Positions 31,092-43,151 of a stretch of 64,000 nucleotides of DNA are shown piece by piece. Source of the DNA: Calonectria ilicicola (Eukaryota > Ascomycota > Sordariomycetes > Hypocreales > Nectriaceae); assembly GCA_020809705.1 (NCBI GenBank), contig CP085832.1, forward strand, positions 620,001 to 684,000, in the 5' to 3' direction. Below the pieces are notes generated by a model. The model was not told where the DNA came from. It saw only the letters and a list, made by a program, of their open reading frames with translations, and made no database searches. Positions within the stretch are counted from its first letter, which is position 1. Each line of letters begins with the position of its first letter. The position numbers were made by a program, and so were the translations under genes.

Positions 31092-33036
31092 CTAAACCTC
31101 AAGAGATTCGAGAGTGACGGGGAGGGCGGTGACTTTGCAAGTGCTGTTGCATGGCATTTGCAATTTGGAAAGTGCAGCATAGCCGCCCCGAATGCTTTCA
31201 GAGTCAACGCCCTTGGCTCGAAGAACGCTGTTGGCGACTCGAGCGCTATCGCCATCGTAGCACAAAGTGAGCACTTTTTTGCCACGGAGCATTGCCATCA
31301 AGGCATCCGCACTGGCGTTGCGCTTGCCATTCTTGTCTTTGACTGTGAATATTTCCTCCAGTTCAAGCCAAAGCTCTTCAAGCATGTCGCATTCGTCTGC
31401 AACATTGGCAAAAGGACTGCCACGGGCGGCACCGTCTCTGAGAGTATCCAAAGGGATATTCACAGAGCTCGGGAGGTGGAATGCGTCGTAATCGGATGAT
31501 CGACGGAAATCCAGGATCTGAGTGTTGGGCTTAGCAATCAATGCCTTGTCCAGTTGATCAGCCAGTGAGAGCACGGTATCATGAGAGCCCAAGGGATGAA
31601 TGGTAAAGTAGCTTGATAGAGCGGGAAGGGCACTGAGCTCCCAGCTATCATCGTACCGGTACAGGTCTACCCGCTTGAGTTTCTAAGGAAAATCATTAGT
31701 ATTTTACTGGCTGAGTCATTGGCTTTCACTGTAAATCCATACCTCGTTGCGAAGGGGGCTAAACTTTTCAGGTCCCAGGTTGGAAAAGTACTCATTCAAA
31801 TACTGATAGGGGAGATCGCTGCACATGAAGACACAGTGAATCTCGCCATCGGGACCAGCGATCTGAGACAAAGATCCATCCTGCTTCATCTTTTCGATTC
31901 GTTGAAATAAGCCCTGGAGAGTGATACCTGAAGATGGACCACAAACGATTCCCTGGCGCGAGAGGTCCAGGGAAAGGGAGAAGGAATCCTTTGCTGACAC
32001 TTCCTCAAGAGCATCATGTGATTCTTTGTATGGGAATTTGACCTCCTCCATGAGAGAATATTCTCGAGGACCAGGAACTCGCTCCCCGGCGTTGGTGCAG
32101 ACACTGATGAATTGTGTTAGCCAGATTGCCCGCTAATTATTTGGGGCTGCGTACGCGATGCGGTAAACTGATGGTTGAGCCTCTTTAAAATAGGTACCCA
32201 GACCAGTCATGGTGCCTTTGCATTGTGTGTCAGAATTTAATTTTTGGTTGGCAGTGAAATAACCTACCAGATGTTCCCATTGAGGCTACGATGACGTTAA
32301 TTTCTGGGAGCTGCTTGTGAATTTGGGGGCCTGTCCAGCGGACATGAGATTTCCAGTTCTGAAACGCATCGTGAGCTATGCGCATGTGCATCGAGAGGTT
32401 GGAGTAGACCTACATCGTCGTTGACATATTGATTGGGGCTGCAGACGGTTTCTGACTCAGCATCCTTGCGAGCAGCAGCGCGAATACCACCTCTCTCATC
32501 AACGGGAGTGGGCTGGGCAGGGCCACCAAATAAAGTGCTACGTTGGAATATATCTTAGTATGATTTAGTGTGGGGGAATTGAGAACACTCTTACACATTC
32601 AGACCAAAGAATTGCATCAGACGCAGCTTGGTGTCGCTCGTCTTGTTGCTGAGGTAGGCATGTACATCATCAATACCATGAAAAGCTCTAGCCACCATGG
32701 CCATGGAGATGACTGTAGAGCCAGAGCTGCTCTCAACAATGGTCTTGGTAGTTCCAGGCTGGACGCCCTTTTCTAATAGATTTATAGCTAGAGCCTGGCA
32801 TCAGCGATCGGGGCTCTGTCTGCGATGGGATTTGTGAACTAACCCGGCATGACCTTGACATTGGTGGCTGGATGCATTGACATCATTTTAGCGTAGATGC
32901 GGACACCATCGCCTCTGTATGGGTTGAGGCAGTCGGGAATCTCTACCAGGGGGAGAGGAGGAGATAGTTCGGGGTCAAAGTACTTGCGTACAGAGTCTGG
33001 CCCCGTAAAAACGTTGAGATGATCGGAGCCCACCAT
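31092..33036 (-). CDS. PLP-dependent cysteine-synthase-like enzyme fused to a C-terminal rhodanese domain
   Basis: Seven exons (33036-32844, 32787-32595, 32537-32414, 32358-32268, 32215-32155, 32103-31743, 31682-31092) total 1614 nt and encode 537 residues; every junction keeps frame. Residues about 1-330 follow the beta-family PLP fold: the candidate Schiff-base Lys61 in ATNVKVMPAIN, the substrate loop ESSSGSTVISMAM (TSGNT in canonical enzymes), the phosphate-binding GTSGTMTGLG, and NAGERVPGPREYSL. The C-terminal ~190 residues form a rhodanese domain: ILDFRRSSDYDAFHLPSSVNIPL and the active loop CYDGDSAR with Cys482. The fusion suggests sulfur transfer linked to cysteine or cystathionine-type chemistry, for example moving persulfide sulfur released by the PLP domain. 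Substrate is unknown. The altered substrate loop argues against a standard O-acetylserine sulfhydrylase. Confidence 0.85.
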
Positions 33037-35424
33037 TTTGAGAGGTTAGATTACTTGAAGTACCAGTGTTTGGATCATAGAAAGGCAACGAGACGAGAGA
33101 GAGGGGGGGATGGCAAGTTAATTGGGATGGCGAGGGTGAAAAGTGAGGAGGGGCAATGGAGGAACAAGAACGGGGGAGAGAAGAAACAACGCAGGCGGGA
33201 AGCACGATTGGGACAGGGAAATGTTTTAAGGCATCAACTGAAACTACCTGTCTCATACCTCGTCACCGCGGGGGCATTTACAGACTCTTGGTGGCTACGG
33301 TAGCGGATATGGGCTTTCCAGCCAGGAACAGACGGTCAAAAGCAGTCTACGGTTCGTATCCGCCTTCCCCCCATGCACCGTGGGACATGAAGGGTTGTCA
33401 TTGGTGACGATTGGTGAGATGAGCTAAGAGAGGTTTCAAACGCAGACGGTAGTTGCCAAATCCTGGACAGAGTGGAAAGGACGGCCCATGGAGAGTCATT
33501 TCAGTGACCAACCAGGCACGCCGTGAGCCAATGTGATGGATTTGGTTGCAGGGCCAGAACGGACGAGGTATAGCGTAACTTCGGGTCGTCGTCGTGTCCT
33601 TCGGGCCCTCGGCGGTGGAGAAGAGAGCTAGGAGAGAACTCAGACGGCGGGTGGAGCCTGTGGGTGGGATGAGCAGCAATAGGCAGCGTTCAAGTGGCCA
33701 GAAGAAGCACTCGATGCAAGCAATGAACGCCTGTGACCCGCGGAGGAAGTATAGCAGTGCCGGCTGTCCAGTAAATGGGCTTGGATGGAAGGTTAGCCCC
33801 TCAGCCCTGGGGGGGCGGGGGCTTCGTGGGCGAAGCATCAGTGGGTGGCATGGAAATGGCGGAGTTTCCGGGAGTGATGGCGTAAGACCGAGAAAAACAG
33901 TGGGAAGTATGGTGCAGGGTTTGGCCGTGGTGTTGCGGGCAAAAAAAGACGATTGACTGAAGTTTCCGTTTGTGCGTGCGGGCGTGTGTGTATGTGGCTT
34001 CCCGGCCCAGCAAGACCAGCATTGGCGTGTGAAGCTTGGAGTGGACAATGAGGCTGATGCTGTGGGCTCGAGCTTGCAGTGGATGGGCTTTCACCGGCTC
34101 GGGGAGTTGATCAGGTGCAAGATCAGGTGAGGTGACCTGCAAGCCGCCCAAAAGCAACTAAAAGCAAGGGCTATGGCGGGACGAGGGCACCTAAGGGCAC
34201 AAGTGCGATGGTGTAGGGCCGTAATTGGTGCTCTCAGCGGCCCGTGGCGGTCGTCGCTTGCAAAGCCGACCACCCCAAGCAGGGACGTTTAGCGAAGTGG
34301 TGTGGAGACGGGGAGACGGTTGGAGGGCTTCAAATGTCGACATCCCAAGTAACGAATTCCAGCTGGAGGAATTGACTGATCTGCAGAGGCCAATGCGGTC
34401 GGTGTGCAAGACGGCGTCTCTACTGCTCCAGCGCCGTATCAGGATGCGAATGATATAATTTTTACTCACCCACCAGCCTCCACCACTACCGCTTATTGAA
34501 TACTGCATAATCAATCTATCTTGGACGGCACCCGGCCATGCCCCCATCCCTCCTATCGCCTGCACACCTTGACATCCCACCCCAACCTAGCGAGCCCCAC
34601 GGTGATGCAAAGGGCCCAGCTAAATTTCCCTGATAGGTGGACAATCAAATGTGCAACGTCGACGCCTGCCGAGGTAACCAAGGGAGCCAAAGTAGCAGGT
34701 GACTGACTGCCAACAGGATGCAGCACAAAACCATGCACAAGAAAATATGCACAGCAACTCAATTATTCCAATAAGTGAAACTAACCATTTAATGCCCGAT
34801 CAATAATATTGTTTGTTATATTGCCTGAGTGGGTGCTTTCTATTCCCCTTCCCTTGCAACATTCCTCCCGCCCTTCAACGTGGCTAAAAACCCACTCCCG
34901 CCCAATATTTCTGCCCTGAATGGACATTGTGATGCGCATCAATAGCGTCAAGGAGGCCAGTAATAATCAGGTGCACCAAATAGCCGTCTCCAACAATGCA
35001 GATCCTTCTTTATCCCCAAAGACATCTGTATCTCTGCACCAACGTCCATGCTTCCCTCCCGAATTTCCGGTGAGACACAAACACCTGGCAAAGATGTTTG
35101 CTAAACGCGGCTGTCTACTCTGTCGTCCCACCATCTCTAAATGGCCGAGCGCCGAGCTTTTGTGAGACCAGTGCCAAGCAGCATGGGAATCTAATATCTT
35201 ATAGTCTATTCAATAGCTCAGTTATTCTATTTAGGAGCCCAGCTTTCCCATGGAACTAGATCGTCTTCATCCTCGCGTAATAGCGCGGTTGGTGTCTTGT
35301 ATCAGCAACTCATCCAAGGACGGTTGGGAGCTCTGGCTTTGATCATCGGGACCTATATATAACCCGGGCAACTGGTTCCGTTTAGAGGCTGTCTCTTTAT
35401 CAATCTACAGCATAAACAGAAATC
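33037..35424. other. Intergenic region between divergent genes
   Basis: The 2.4-kb interval separates the PLP-rhodanese start (-) from the sedolisin start (+). The longest frame (minus, 34048-33398, 216 codons) is Pro/Ser/Thr-rich, overlaps open frames in other phases and has no domain, so I do not call it. The left part is purine-rich; the right part becomes AT-rich toward the sedolisin promoter. Confidence 0.45.
35354..35362 (+). promoter_or_regulatory. Probable TATA box of the sedolisin gene
   Basis: TATATATAA lies 63 nt upstream of the ATG, which leaves room for a start site about 30 nt downstream and a short 5' UTR. Confidence 0.5.
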
Positions 35425-37218
35425 ATGATTGTTAGATCTTTGCTTGCTGCATTGGCTCTGGTTAGCCTGGGTACTGCCCACCGCATGATTGTCGAGGATG
35501 CACCTGTTATTCCAGCAGGATGGAGAGAAGTCGACCATGCCCCAGACCCTAACCAACAGATACGACTAGCCATTGCGTTACGGCAGCCCGACATTGACAA
35601 CGCTGCGCACATGCTGAGAAAACGATCTGGCAGCGGCAACACGTTTCTTTCTCACAGCGAAGCGCAGGCGCTTCGAGATCCAGACCCAAAGGACGTCAAG
35701 AATGTCCTTAATTGGCTAGGTGACAATGGGCTCAAGGGAAAAGCCTCAGCGGATAGGGATTGGATCCATGTCATAACAACAGTCGCCAAAGCCGAGATTC
35801 TCTTTGGCATGGTCCTATCTCTTTACCAGTTTCAGCAACAGTTGCCTGTGCTTCGGACAAGAGAATACTCGGTTCCCAAAAACATTTTCGAAGCCATCAG
35901 CTTCATCTATCCACTTAGCAATTTTATGACGCCAAAAAGGGACTTGACTACTCGAAGTGAGACTGTATCCCCCGCGGAACTTGCCAACATGAACCTGAAC
36001 GATGTGGGAGACCTCGCAAAACGAGACGCGGCTTGCAATCCAGTCGTCACACCTGCTTGCATCCGAAAGCTTTACAATATGCACTACAGACCGGGAAGTT
36101 GGTCTCCCATACGGCTTGGTGTTGCGGGTTTCCTCGAGGAAAACGCCAACTACGAAGATAGCGACACGTTTCTCAAGAACTTGGCCCCCAAATACTACCA
36201 GGCCGGCTACAATTTCAGCGTTGAAACCATCAACGGAGCTGTAAACTCGCAGAAACTGATGGAGTCTGGAGGGGAGGCAGGCCTCGATCTCCAGTACGCC
36301 CTGGGACTCGCATATCCTACCAACATCAAGTACTATCTTACGGGCGGCAGAGGAATCAAACTAAACGACAAGGGCAACCAGGAACCTGCGACTAGGTCCA
36401 CAAATGAGCCATACCTGGAATTCCTCGAATACCTCCTTAACAAGCCGGACAGCGAGATCCCCCACGTGCTCTCTATTTCGTACGCTGATGACGAGCTCTC
36501 GGTCCCAGAGGCGTACGCCCGGCGCGTGTGCGGGTTGTTTGGCGTTCTGGCGGCCCGTGGGACTACGGTCTTAGTGGCTTCTGGCGATGGAGGAGCCAAG
36601 GGATCAAGCAACTCCAACTGTCGCACCAACGACGGTAGCGACCGCGACGTGGCAATGGCCGTCTTCCCAGCGACGTGCCCCTGGGTTACAAGCGTTGGGG
36701 CCGTGTCCAACCAGCAGGAGCCTCCAAATGCAGCGGGCTACAGCGGTGGGGGCTTTTCGCAGATATTCCCACGCGAGTCTTGGCAGGACTTGGCCGTTGC
36801 GAGTTACGTCAGGGCTCTCAATGGGCGCATGAACGGCTACTACAACGCGAGCTACCGAGCGGTACCCGACATTTCAGCCGTGGGCAGCGCGTTCGTTATT
36901 CAACAGGCTGGATTCCGCACCACGCTTCAGGGCACCAGCGCCAGCACGCCCGTCATCGCCTCCATGATTGCCCTTATTAACGACGCACGTGTGCGGAGGA
37001 ACAAGCCGCTCCTTGGGTGGCTGAACCCTAGGCTGTACTCGAGCGAGGTACAAGCGGTGCTTCAAGACATTACCCAAGGCGAGACCTATGCGTGCCAGTT
37101 TAGGGGCTTCGGCAGAGCAGCTGGATGGCCAGCGACAAAGGGGTACGATACCGCGACAGGGCTGGGAGTGCCGTCGAATTTCGCAAGGTTCATCAGAGTG
37201 TTAGTGGATATGCCTTGA
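35425..37218 (+). CDS. Secreted sedolisin (peptidase family S53, tripeptidyl-peptidase type)
   Basis: A single exon encodes 597 residues. A signal peptide (MIVRSLLAALALVSLGTAHR) is followed by an activation propeptide of the S53 type up to about residue 200, where ELANMNLNDVGDLAKRDAAC marks the probable maturation site. The mature catalytic domain has the ExxxD pair Glu284/Asp288 in GGEAGLDLQY, the nucleophile Ser505 in QGTSASTP, the oxyanion-hole region SGDGGAKG and a calcium-site aspartate Asp548 in DITQG. All catalytic residues are present, so it should be active. Sedolisins are acid-active serine-carboxyl endo- or tripeptidyl-peptidases that fungi secrete for protein digestion, including by insect and plant pathogens. 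A TATA box sits 63 nt upstream. Confidence 0.93.
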   Translation: MIVRSLLAALALVSLGTAHRMIVEDAPVIPAGWREVDHAPDPNQQIRLAIALRQPDIDNAAHMLRKRSGSGNTFLSHSEAQALRDPDPKDVKNVLNWLGDNGLKGKASADRDWIHVITTVAKAEILFGMVLSLYQFQQQLPVLRTREYSVPKNIFEAISFIYPLSNFMTPKRDLTTRSETVSPAELANMNLNDVGDLAKRDAACNPVVTPACIRKLYNMHYRPGSWSPIRLGVAGFLEENANYEDSDTFLKNLAPKYYQAGYNFSVETINGAVNSQKLMESGGEAGLDLQYALGLAYPTNIKYYLTGGRGIKLNDKGNQEPATRSTNEPYLEFLEYLLNKPDSEIPHVLSISYADDELSVPEAYARRVCGLFGVLAARGTTVLVASGDGGAKGSSNSNCRTNDGSDRDVAMAVFPATCPWVTSVGAVSNQQEPPNAAGYSGGGFSQIFPRESWQDLAVASYVRALNGRMNGYYNASYRAVPDISAVGSAFVIQQAGFRTTLQGTSASTPVIASMIALINDARVRRNKPLLGWLNPRLYSSEVQAVLQDITQGETYACQFRGFGRAAGWPATKGYDTATGLGVPSNFARFIRVLVDMP

Positions 37219-38215
37219 AGGAGAGAGGATGGATTGATGATGAGGATTAAAATTAACCCAAGAAGTGCTTCTCCTTTTTTCTTTTTTTGTTCTTTTTCTT
37301 CCTCAACTGTATTTCCATAGAATTTCTTTCTCCATAGGAGGAGAAAACGTGTAACGACTTGCGGATAGTAATGAAAAATAAAATATTTGAGCCCTCTGCA
37401 ATTTGATCGAGACAATGACCTGCTTTGTTTTGGTGGAGTCACGTCATCCTGTCCCAGGATCTCCGCCCGGAAGCAGATTCAGCACGCCACCGCTACATAT
37501 GGTCTGGGGCCCTGGCCTGATCGAGTAGCATCCGCTGAAGAACTCCTCCCTAGTGGGCACCACACACTCCAGCGGCGCTGGTAGTTAGTTAGAGGACCCC
37601 GTGGCTCTTATCGATAGCGACAGCTGCAGCGCGTCAGTGCGCTAAATGAGCCCCGGCCACCAACCGCGCTGAACACATCACAACAAGGCCCCATATCGGT
37701 TTCGGGCCCCAGCCAGCCTATCGCGTCTTGAACTTGACATGACAAAACGCAACTCTTTTTCTTTCTGCTCTTGAGTCTGGGCGATCCACGGTCGAGGACG
37801 TGTCGGAGAGAGCTTGGCCTGCAACCTTTGCTCATTTCAGCTTCGTCTCCCCCTCACCCGTCGCGGTCCCGTTTGCCAATCAGCAACTGTTCTGCTCCGC
37901 TCCACTACGACGTCGCGGTGCCATCCGCGATTCCATATTCTCCAGCTTGTAAAAGGTCGAACCACAACCTCTCTCGGTGCTCATCTCGTCACAAACTCTG
38001 GCCCCAACCACTCGCAGCGCAACATGTCTCCCCGGGCTCTCTCGTGTCAACAATTTTAGAACCCGTGGACGCCGTTCCCGCCCCCGTCGCTGTCGCGCGA
38101 TCTGCACCGCTACTCTACGCCGTGAGCCGGGAACCGCTATCGCTTCACCCAACTTCACGCGTGTCGCGGCCGGCTGCTCTTCGCCCGAACTGGCCCTGGC
38201 CGCCGACCCTCGACG
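37219..38215. other. Intergenic region upstream of the sirtuin gene
   Basis: The left part holds the sedolisin 3' UTR with T/A-rich tracts (about 37272-37310). The right part is C/T-rich, typical of a fungal promoter and 5' UTR. A 234-codon frame from 37771 overlaps the sirtuin start in another phase and is low complexity; I treat it as a shadow. Confidence 0.5.
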
Positions 38216-41129
38216 ATGCCGACTACCCATGTGCAGCCCAGCTCGCAGGAGAACCTCCAGGAAATCGCCAATGCCTTGCTCAAGGCCCGCAAGGTCGTCG
38301 TCGTTACCGGCGCCGGCATCAGCACCAACTCGGGCATTCCTGTATGTCGCTGTTCCCCGCTTCCCTTTTGCTCCCACAAATCTCCCAGTCCAAAAGTTTC
38401 CCTCGCTGGGCCACAGAAAGCCTGCATGCTGATCGTTTCAGGACTTTCGCTCCGAAAATGGCCTCTACTCGTTGATACAGGCCCAATTCGACGCCGCCGC
38501 CCGCCAGGCGCGTTTAGCCGAACAAGACGTGCGCGGTGAAGAGGAAAAGACCGATTGCGACAGTAGCCAAGAAAGCAAGCGTCGGAGGATTTCATGCGAC
38601 AACGCGACTGGAGGAGAAACAAAATCGGATACCGCCGAGGACGAAATTCAAGTCCGACTCGAAATTGAATCCGCCCAATCTGATAGTACATCTACCGGTA
38701 TAAAAGACGAAGAACAAACCAAGAAGCAAGTCGAAGAAGCAAATGGTTCTCTGCACAGCTTGCCTGTAATTACACCCCGACCAAAGCGACATTCTCTGCC
38801 AACCGCTCAGCCAGTCACCTCTCCTCTATCTTCACCGCCACCGGATGATCTCGTTGTTCCCCCATCCGGGTTTCGTAAACATCGACGTAGCCATCTTGCT
38901 GATGTCACGATCCCACCAAGCTCTTCGCCACTTTCAAGCCCTCCTCCTGGTCTCTTTGATCCATTTGAGCCAAGCTCTCCCTCAGCAGAAAATGCCAGCC
39001 GCCGCAGCACCTCACCGTCAGAAGTTGACGACTCCACCTCCACAACTCACGTTGGCTCATCTCAGGCTTCTCAACCCACTCGAGCCACACTTCCTAACAT
39101 GAAGGGCAAAGACTTGTTTGATGCATCAATTTGGTCGGACCCTCTAAGGACATCAGTTTTTTATACGTTTGCCACAACTCTGCGACAGAAAGTTAAGGAT
39201 ATCCAACCCACGAGTTCGCATCGTTTCATCAGCCACCTCAGAGATCGAGGAAAACTCGTTCGTTGCTACACCCAAAACATTGATCAAATTGAAGAAAAAG
39301 TCGGCCTCTGCACGTCCCTCAAAGATGGCCCCGGAAGCCGAGGTCGATTTTCTCGGAGATCAACAGCCAACTCCAATCTACTCAATAAGATGGTCGAAGA
39401 GGCCTCAAATATCAGCGCTGATCAGAGCCCTTCAGACAAAACCCAACAGACGTCAGATTCTGAGCCGAGTACACAGCGGAGCCAAGCATGTGAATCAGAG
39501 AGCTCTGCAAACCCCGAGACGGAACAATCCGATGCAACAAAACCACCGCCGAAAAATGCTCGCCGGGAGCCGCCACGCTCAGGTGTCGAATGTGTTTTTC
39601 TACACGGCTCATTAGAACTACTAAGATGTTTCCTCTGTGGTCGCGTCTGTTCATGGGATGATGAAAAAGAACTCGAAACCATGTCTGGCCAGCAACCTGA
39701 GTGTCCTCATTGTGTCGGCGCAACAACCGCTCGGGAAGAAAGAGGAAAGCGAGCCCTTGGAGTTGGAAAGCTCAGACCCGACATTGTGCTGTATGGCGAA
39801 GAGCATCCGAACTCTCATCTTATTAGCCCCATTGTGACTCACGACCTGGCCCTTAACCCCGATTTACTCCTTATTCTCGGCACTAGCTTGCGAGTCCATG
39901 GTCTGAAGGTCATGGTCAGAGAGTTTGCCAAGGCAGTACATACAAAGGGTGGCAAGGTGGTGTTTGTCAACTTCACAAAGCCCCCAGAGAGCTCCTGGGG
40001 GGATATAATTGATTATTGGATTGAGTGGGACTGTGACGCCTGGGTGGCCGATTTGCAGGGCAAGATCCCCAAGTTATGGAAAGATCCTGAGCCCCCCAAA
40101 CCCAGGAAGAAGCGAGAATCCACTGGTGGCTCAGCAGAAGGAGAAAAACCAGAGAAGCCGCCTCCAGCCAATCCTGTGGCTCTTCGTGACACCAAAGTCA
40201 CGGGGGCCTATTGGACATTAAAAATAATGAATGAGCTTCACAGAATAACGGGAACTGAGGAACCGGACAGACGGGCTTCCATATCAGTTGCATCAACTAC
40301 AGCGCCCGCCGAGGGTCCATCAAATCCTGAGAATAAGATCACCAAGCCAAGGGGGAGACGCCCCCGCAAGTCAGCGCCTGGTGTACTAGAAAGGCCCAAG
40401 AAACCCCCATCAACACTCAATCCCAATCACGGCCGATCTCGCCAAAAGCCCACAGCGGAACCAGCGAACCCGACGGATCCTGTGACTCCCGCGGTCCCCG
40501 CGGAACCTGTTCCGCCCGCAGAGTCTGCTCCTGCCAAGGAGCCAGCCTGCACTCCAATTAAACCAGCACCTCCTGTTCAGGAAACCAGCTCGATTATTGA
40601 CTCTGTCAAATCAAACCCCCGACGCAGGAAGCGGAAGAAGATTGATGGAGAAGAAGTAGTCATTCCAACAGCTGGAAAGCGACGGACAGCAGCCCCGGAA
40701 GAACCTAAGCGGTCTGAAACGCCGGGGCTGCAGTTACCGCCTCTGAAGCCACAACCTCCCAGCTCAGCAACCACCCGATATGGAAAGCCAATGCCATTGG
40801 AGCCCACAAGTCCACCTGCCGGGCCACCATTAGCCTCGATTTCGGTCAACATGCGGACTGAAGGAGTCAACAAAACATGGAACCCATTCTTCATTGACGA
40901 CCCTCTGGTTGGACATTTCCCGCAGCCCACAAGCTGGCAGCAGGTCACCAAGGCTGAGGCAACAATTGTGGTGAAACACGAGAGCAGCCCCGACGAGCAG
41001 GCTGCATTATTAGCCTTGACTGGGTTGAAAACCGGCAATCCGGTAATTCACGAACAATCAGCCCCCTCGTCAAAGACGACGGATTCAGAATTAAGACGAT
41101 GGGGAACCAGGTGGTCATGTAAAGGATAA
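38216..41129 (+). CDS. NAD-dependent deacetylase of the Hst3/Hst4 sirtuin class
   Basis: Two exons (38216-38341, 38442-41129; GT-AG intron, phase 0) encode 937 residues. The sirtuin core is complete: GAGISTNSGIP-DFRSENGLY, RCYTQNID, the general-base His in FLHGSLELL, a zinc site CFLCG...CPHCVG, LRPDIVLYGEEHP, LGTSLRVHG and the VNFTKPPESSWGDIIDYWIEWDCDAW block (VNFTKPPES and SSWGDIIDYWIEWDCDAW), the last being characteristic of Hst3/Hst4. Such enzymes remove acetyl from histone H3 Lys56 and guard genome stability. Two features stand out. About 200 disordered residues rich in SPLSSPPP separate the FRS motif from the rest of the NAD fold, and a 380-residue C-terminal tail is rich in Pro, Lys and Arg with an RRRKRKK nuclear-localisation type motif. 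The H3K56 specificity is inferred from the class. Confidence 0.9.
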
Positions 41130-41700
41130 ACGAAGCAGTTACACGTACATACACATATTGCAATGATTTATATAAGGACCCAGCGTGTCCGCGACATGGT
41201 ATTTATACATGGAGATATGGGAAATGCAACCACGCAGAGACGTCAGTGATGGCCGAGACGCAGCCACTCGACAGCCATGGTTATACTTTATGAGGCGTTT
41301 GAGATACAAGGAATCATACTATCACGAGAGTTCAAACCATTTTCGAGTTCTACAGTGCAGTGAAATATATGTCCTATAATCACGATGCGACCAAACAGCC
41401 CATAATCGTCGCTTCATCTCGGTGCAAAGCGGTTACACGCGGGCTTTGTCCACGCTTCGGTCCCCGTTCGGTGTCACGAATCACCTCCATCGCAAGGGCG
41501 CTGTTGACAATTCGTTGAGGTGGGGTATCTTCCCCCTCCAGAGTTAGTCATGGCTCTACTAGTCTTGACTCACGAGTGCATATGGTAACACTATTTGAGG
41601 CCTTCCACCGACGAGCGACTAAACATTTTTCTTTCCTCCTTCCCTTCATTCTCAAGCATCTTTTTAATCACCAAGCAAGATTATAAAAAAAAAATCAATC
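41130..41700. other. Intergenic region
   Basis: Spacer between the sirtuin stop and the next plus-strand gene. It is mixed in composition, with an A run right before the start codon of the downstream gene. No ORF is supported. Confidence 0.5.
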
Positions 41701-43151
41701 ATGGGCTCTATCGACAAAAAATCCCAATTGGATCTTCCCATCCGACAAAAGCCAGCCTTTGCCAAGCTTTCAAGGGATCAGTTCATGTTCGATCCCGAAT
41801 GGATAAATCTGAATCATGGTGAGACGGGCCCTGATAAAGAGATTGTTGAATTTCTCATCAAAAAAATTGGCACTTGAATGTATTTTGACTTACGCAATTT
41901 TGTCTAGGCTCGTTTGGAACATATCCCAAGGCCATCCGCGACAAGTTTCGCGGTTATCAGGATGCTAGCGAGGCGCGACCTGATGTCTTTATCAGATATG
42001 AGTACCCCAAGCTGCTAGACGAATCTCGAGAGGCTGTCGCAAAGATTATCAATGCGCCCGCGGATTGCGTCGTGTTTGTCTCAAATGCAACCGCAGGTGT
42101 TAACACAGTCTATCGTAATCTAAAATGGAACCCTGACGGCAAGGACGTCATCATCACATTCTCAACCATTTACGAGGCCTGTGGCAAGGTCGCGGATTAT
42201 TTGGCTGACTATTATGAGGGCAATGTTTCTACTCATAGTATTACTTTGACATATCCCCTCGACGATGCCGATATCATCCGAAAGTTCCGAGATGCAGTCA
42301 AGGAGATTGAGGCCTCTGGAAAGCGGGCTCGCGTATGCACGTTTGACGTGGTTTCCTCCCGTCCCGGAGTGGTATTTCCTTGGGAAGAACTCGTCAAGGT
42401 GTGCAAAGAGCTCAATGTCATCAGCATGGTGGACGGAGCGCAGGGCATTGGCATGGTCAAACTAGATTTCGCAACCGCCGATCCCGACTTTTTTGTGTCC
42501 AATTGCCACAAATGGCTTCATGTTCCCCGTGGCTGCGCCGTCTTCTACGTTCCCAAACGAAACCAGCACTTGCTACCGACGACATTGGCGACTAGTCACG
42601 GCTACGTCCCCAAGTCATTGGACCGCATCTCACCACTTCCGCCCAGCAGCAAGACACCCTTTGTCAGAAACTTTGAGTTCGTGGGCACCTGCGACAACTC
42701 GCCCTACCTATGCGTCAAGGACGGCATCCAGTGGCGAAAAGACGTGCTTGGCGGCGAGGACAAGGTGCTGGAGTACCTATGGGATCTCAACAAGAAGGGC
42801 ATTGAGCTAGTTGCAGATGCTCTTCAGACCGAGTATATGGAGAACTCGACGGGGACTATGCGCAACTGCGGCATGGCCAACGTCGCGCTGCCCATCTGGA
42901 TTGATGAGAAGGGTCCGAGGGGCAAGGAGGGCGACACCGTGATTCCTACTGACGAGACGTTCAAGGCGGTGCACTGGATGCAAAAGACCATGATTGACGA
43001 GCACAAGACATTCTTGGCCGTTTTCCCTCACAACAACCGGATCTGGGTTCGCTTCAGCGCTCAGGTGTATCTGGACCTCGATGACTATGTATGGGGCGCA
43101 AAGATACTCAAGGAGCTTTGCCAAAGGGTGGAAAAGAAGGAATATCTGTAG
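41701..43151 (+). CDS. Class-V aminotransferase-fold PLP enzyme (cysteine-desulfurase/epimerase/C-S lyase type)
   Basis: Two exons (41701-41818, 41908-43151; intron 41819-41907) encode 453 residues. The opening FDPEWINLNHGSFGTYPKAI is typical of fungal class-V aminotransferase-fold proteins that include isopenicillin-N-epimerase-like enzymes and the ergothioneine C-S lyase Egt2. The PLP aspartate lies in VDGAQGIGM and the Schiff-base lysine in SNCHKWLHVPRGCAVFY. SNATAGVNTVYRNL corresponds to the phosphate-binding segment, and the C-terminal IWVRFSAQVY supplies the substrate-carboxylate arginine. The PLP machinery is therefore complete. The substrate cannot be read from sequence; an Egt2-like sulfoxide lyase or an epimerase are both possible. 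The ATG at 41701 follows an A-rich leader and is the first in frame. Confidence 0.87.

Noticed and set aside
33398..34048. 216-codon minus-strand ORF
   Set aside because: Pro/Ser/Thr-rich, no domain, and open frames in other phases overlap it; it looks like chance in a GC-rich intergenic region.
37771..38475. 234-codon plus-strand ORF before the sirtuin
   Set aside because: Low-complexity Ser/Pro/Arg composition; it runs out of phase through the sirtuin start exon and intron, so it is a 5' UTR shadow.
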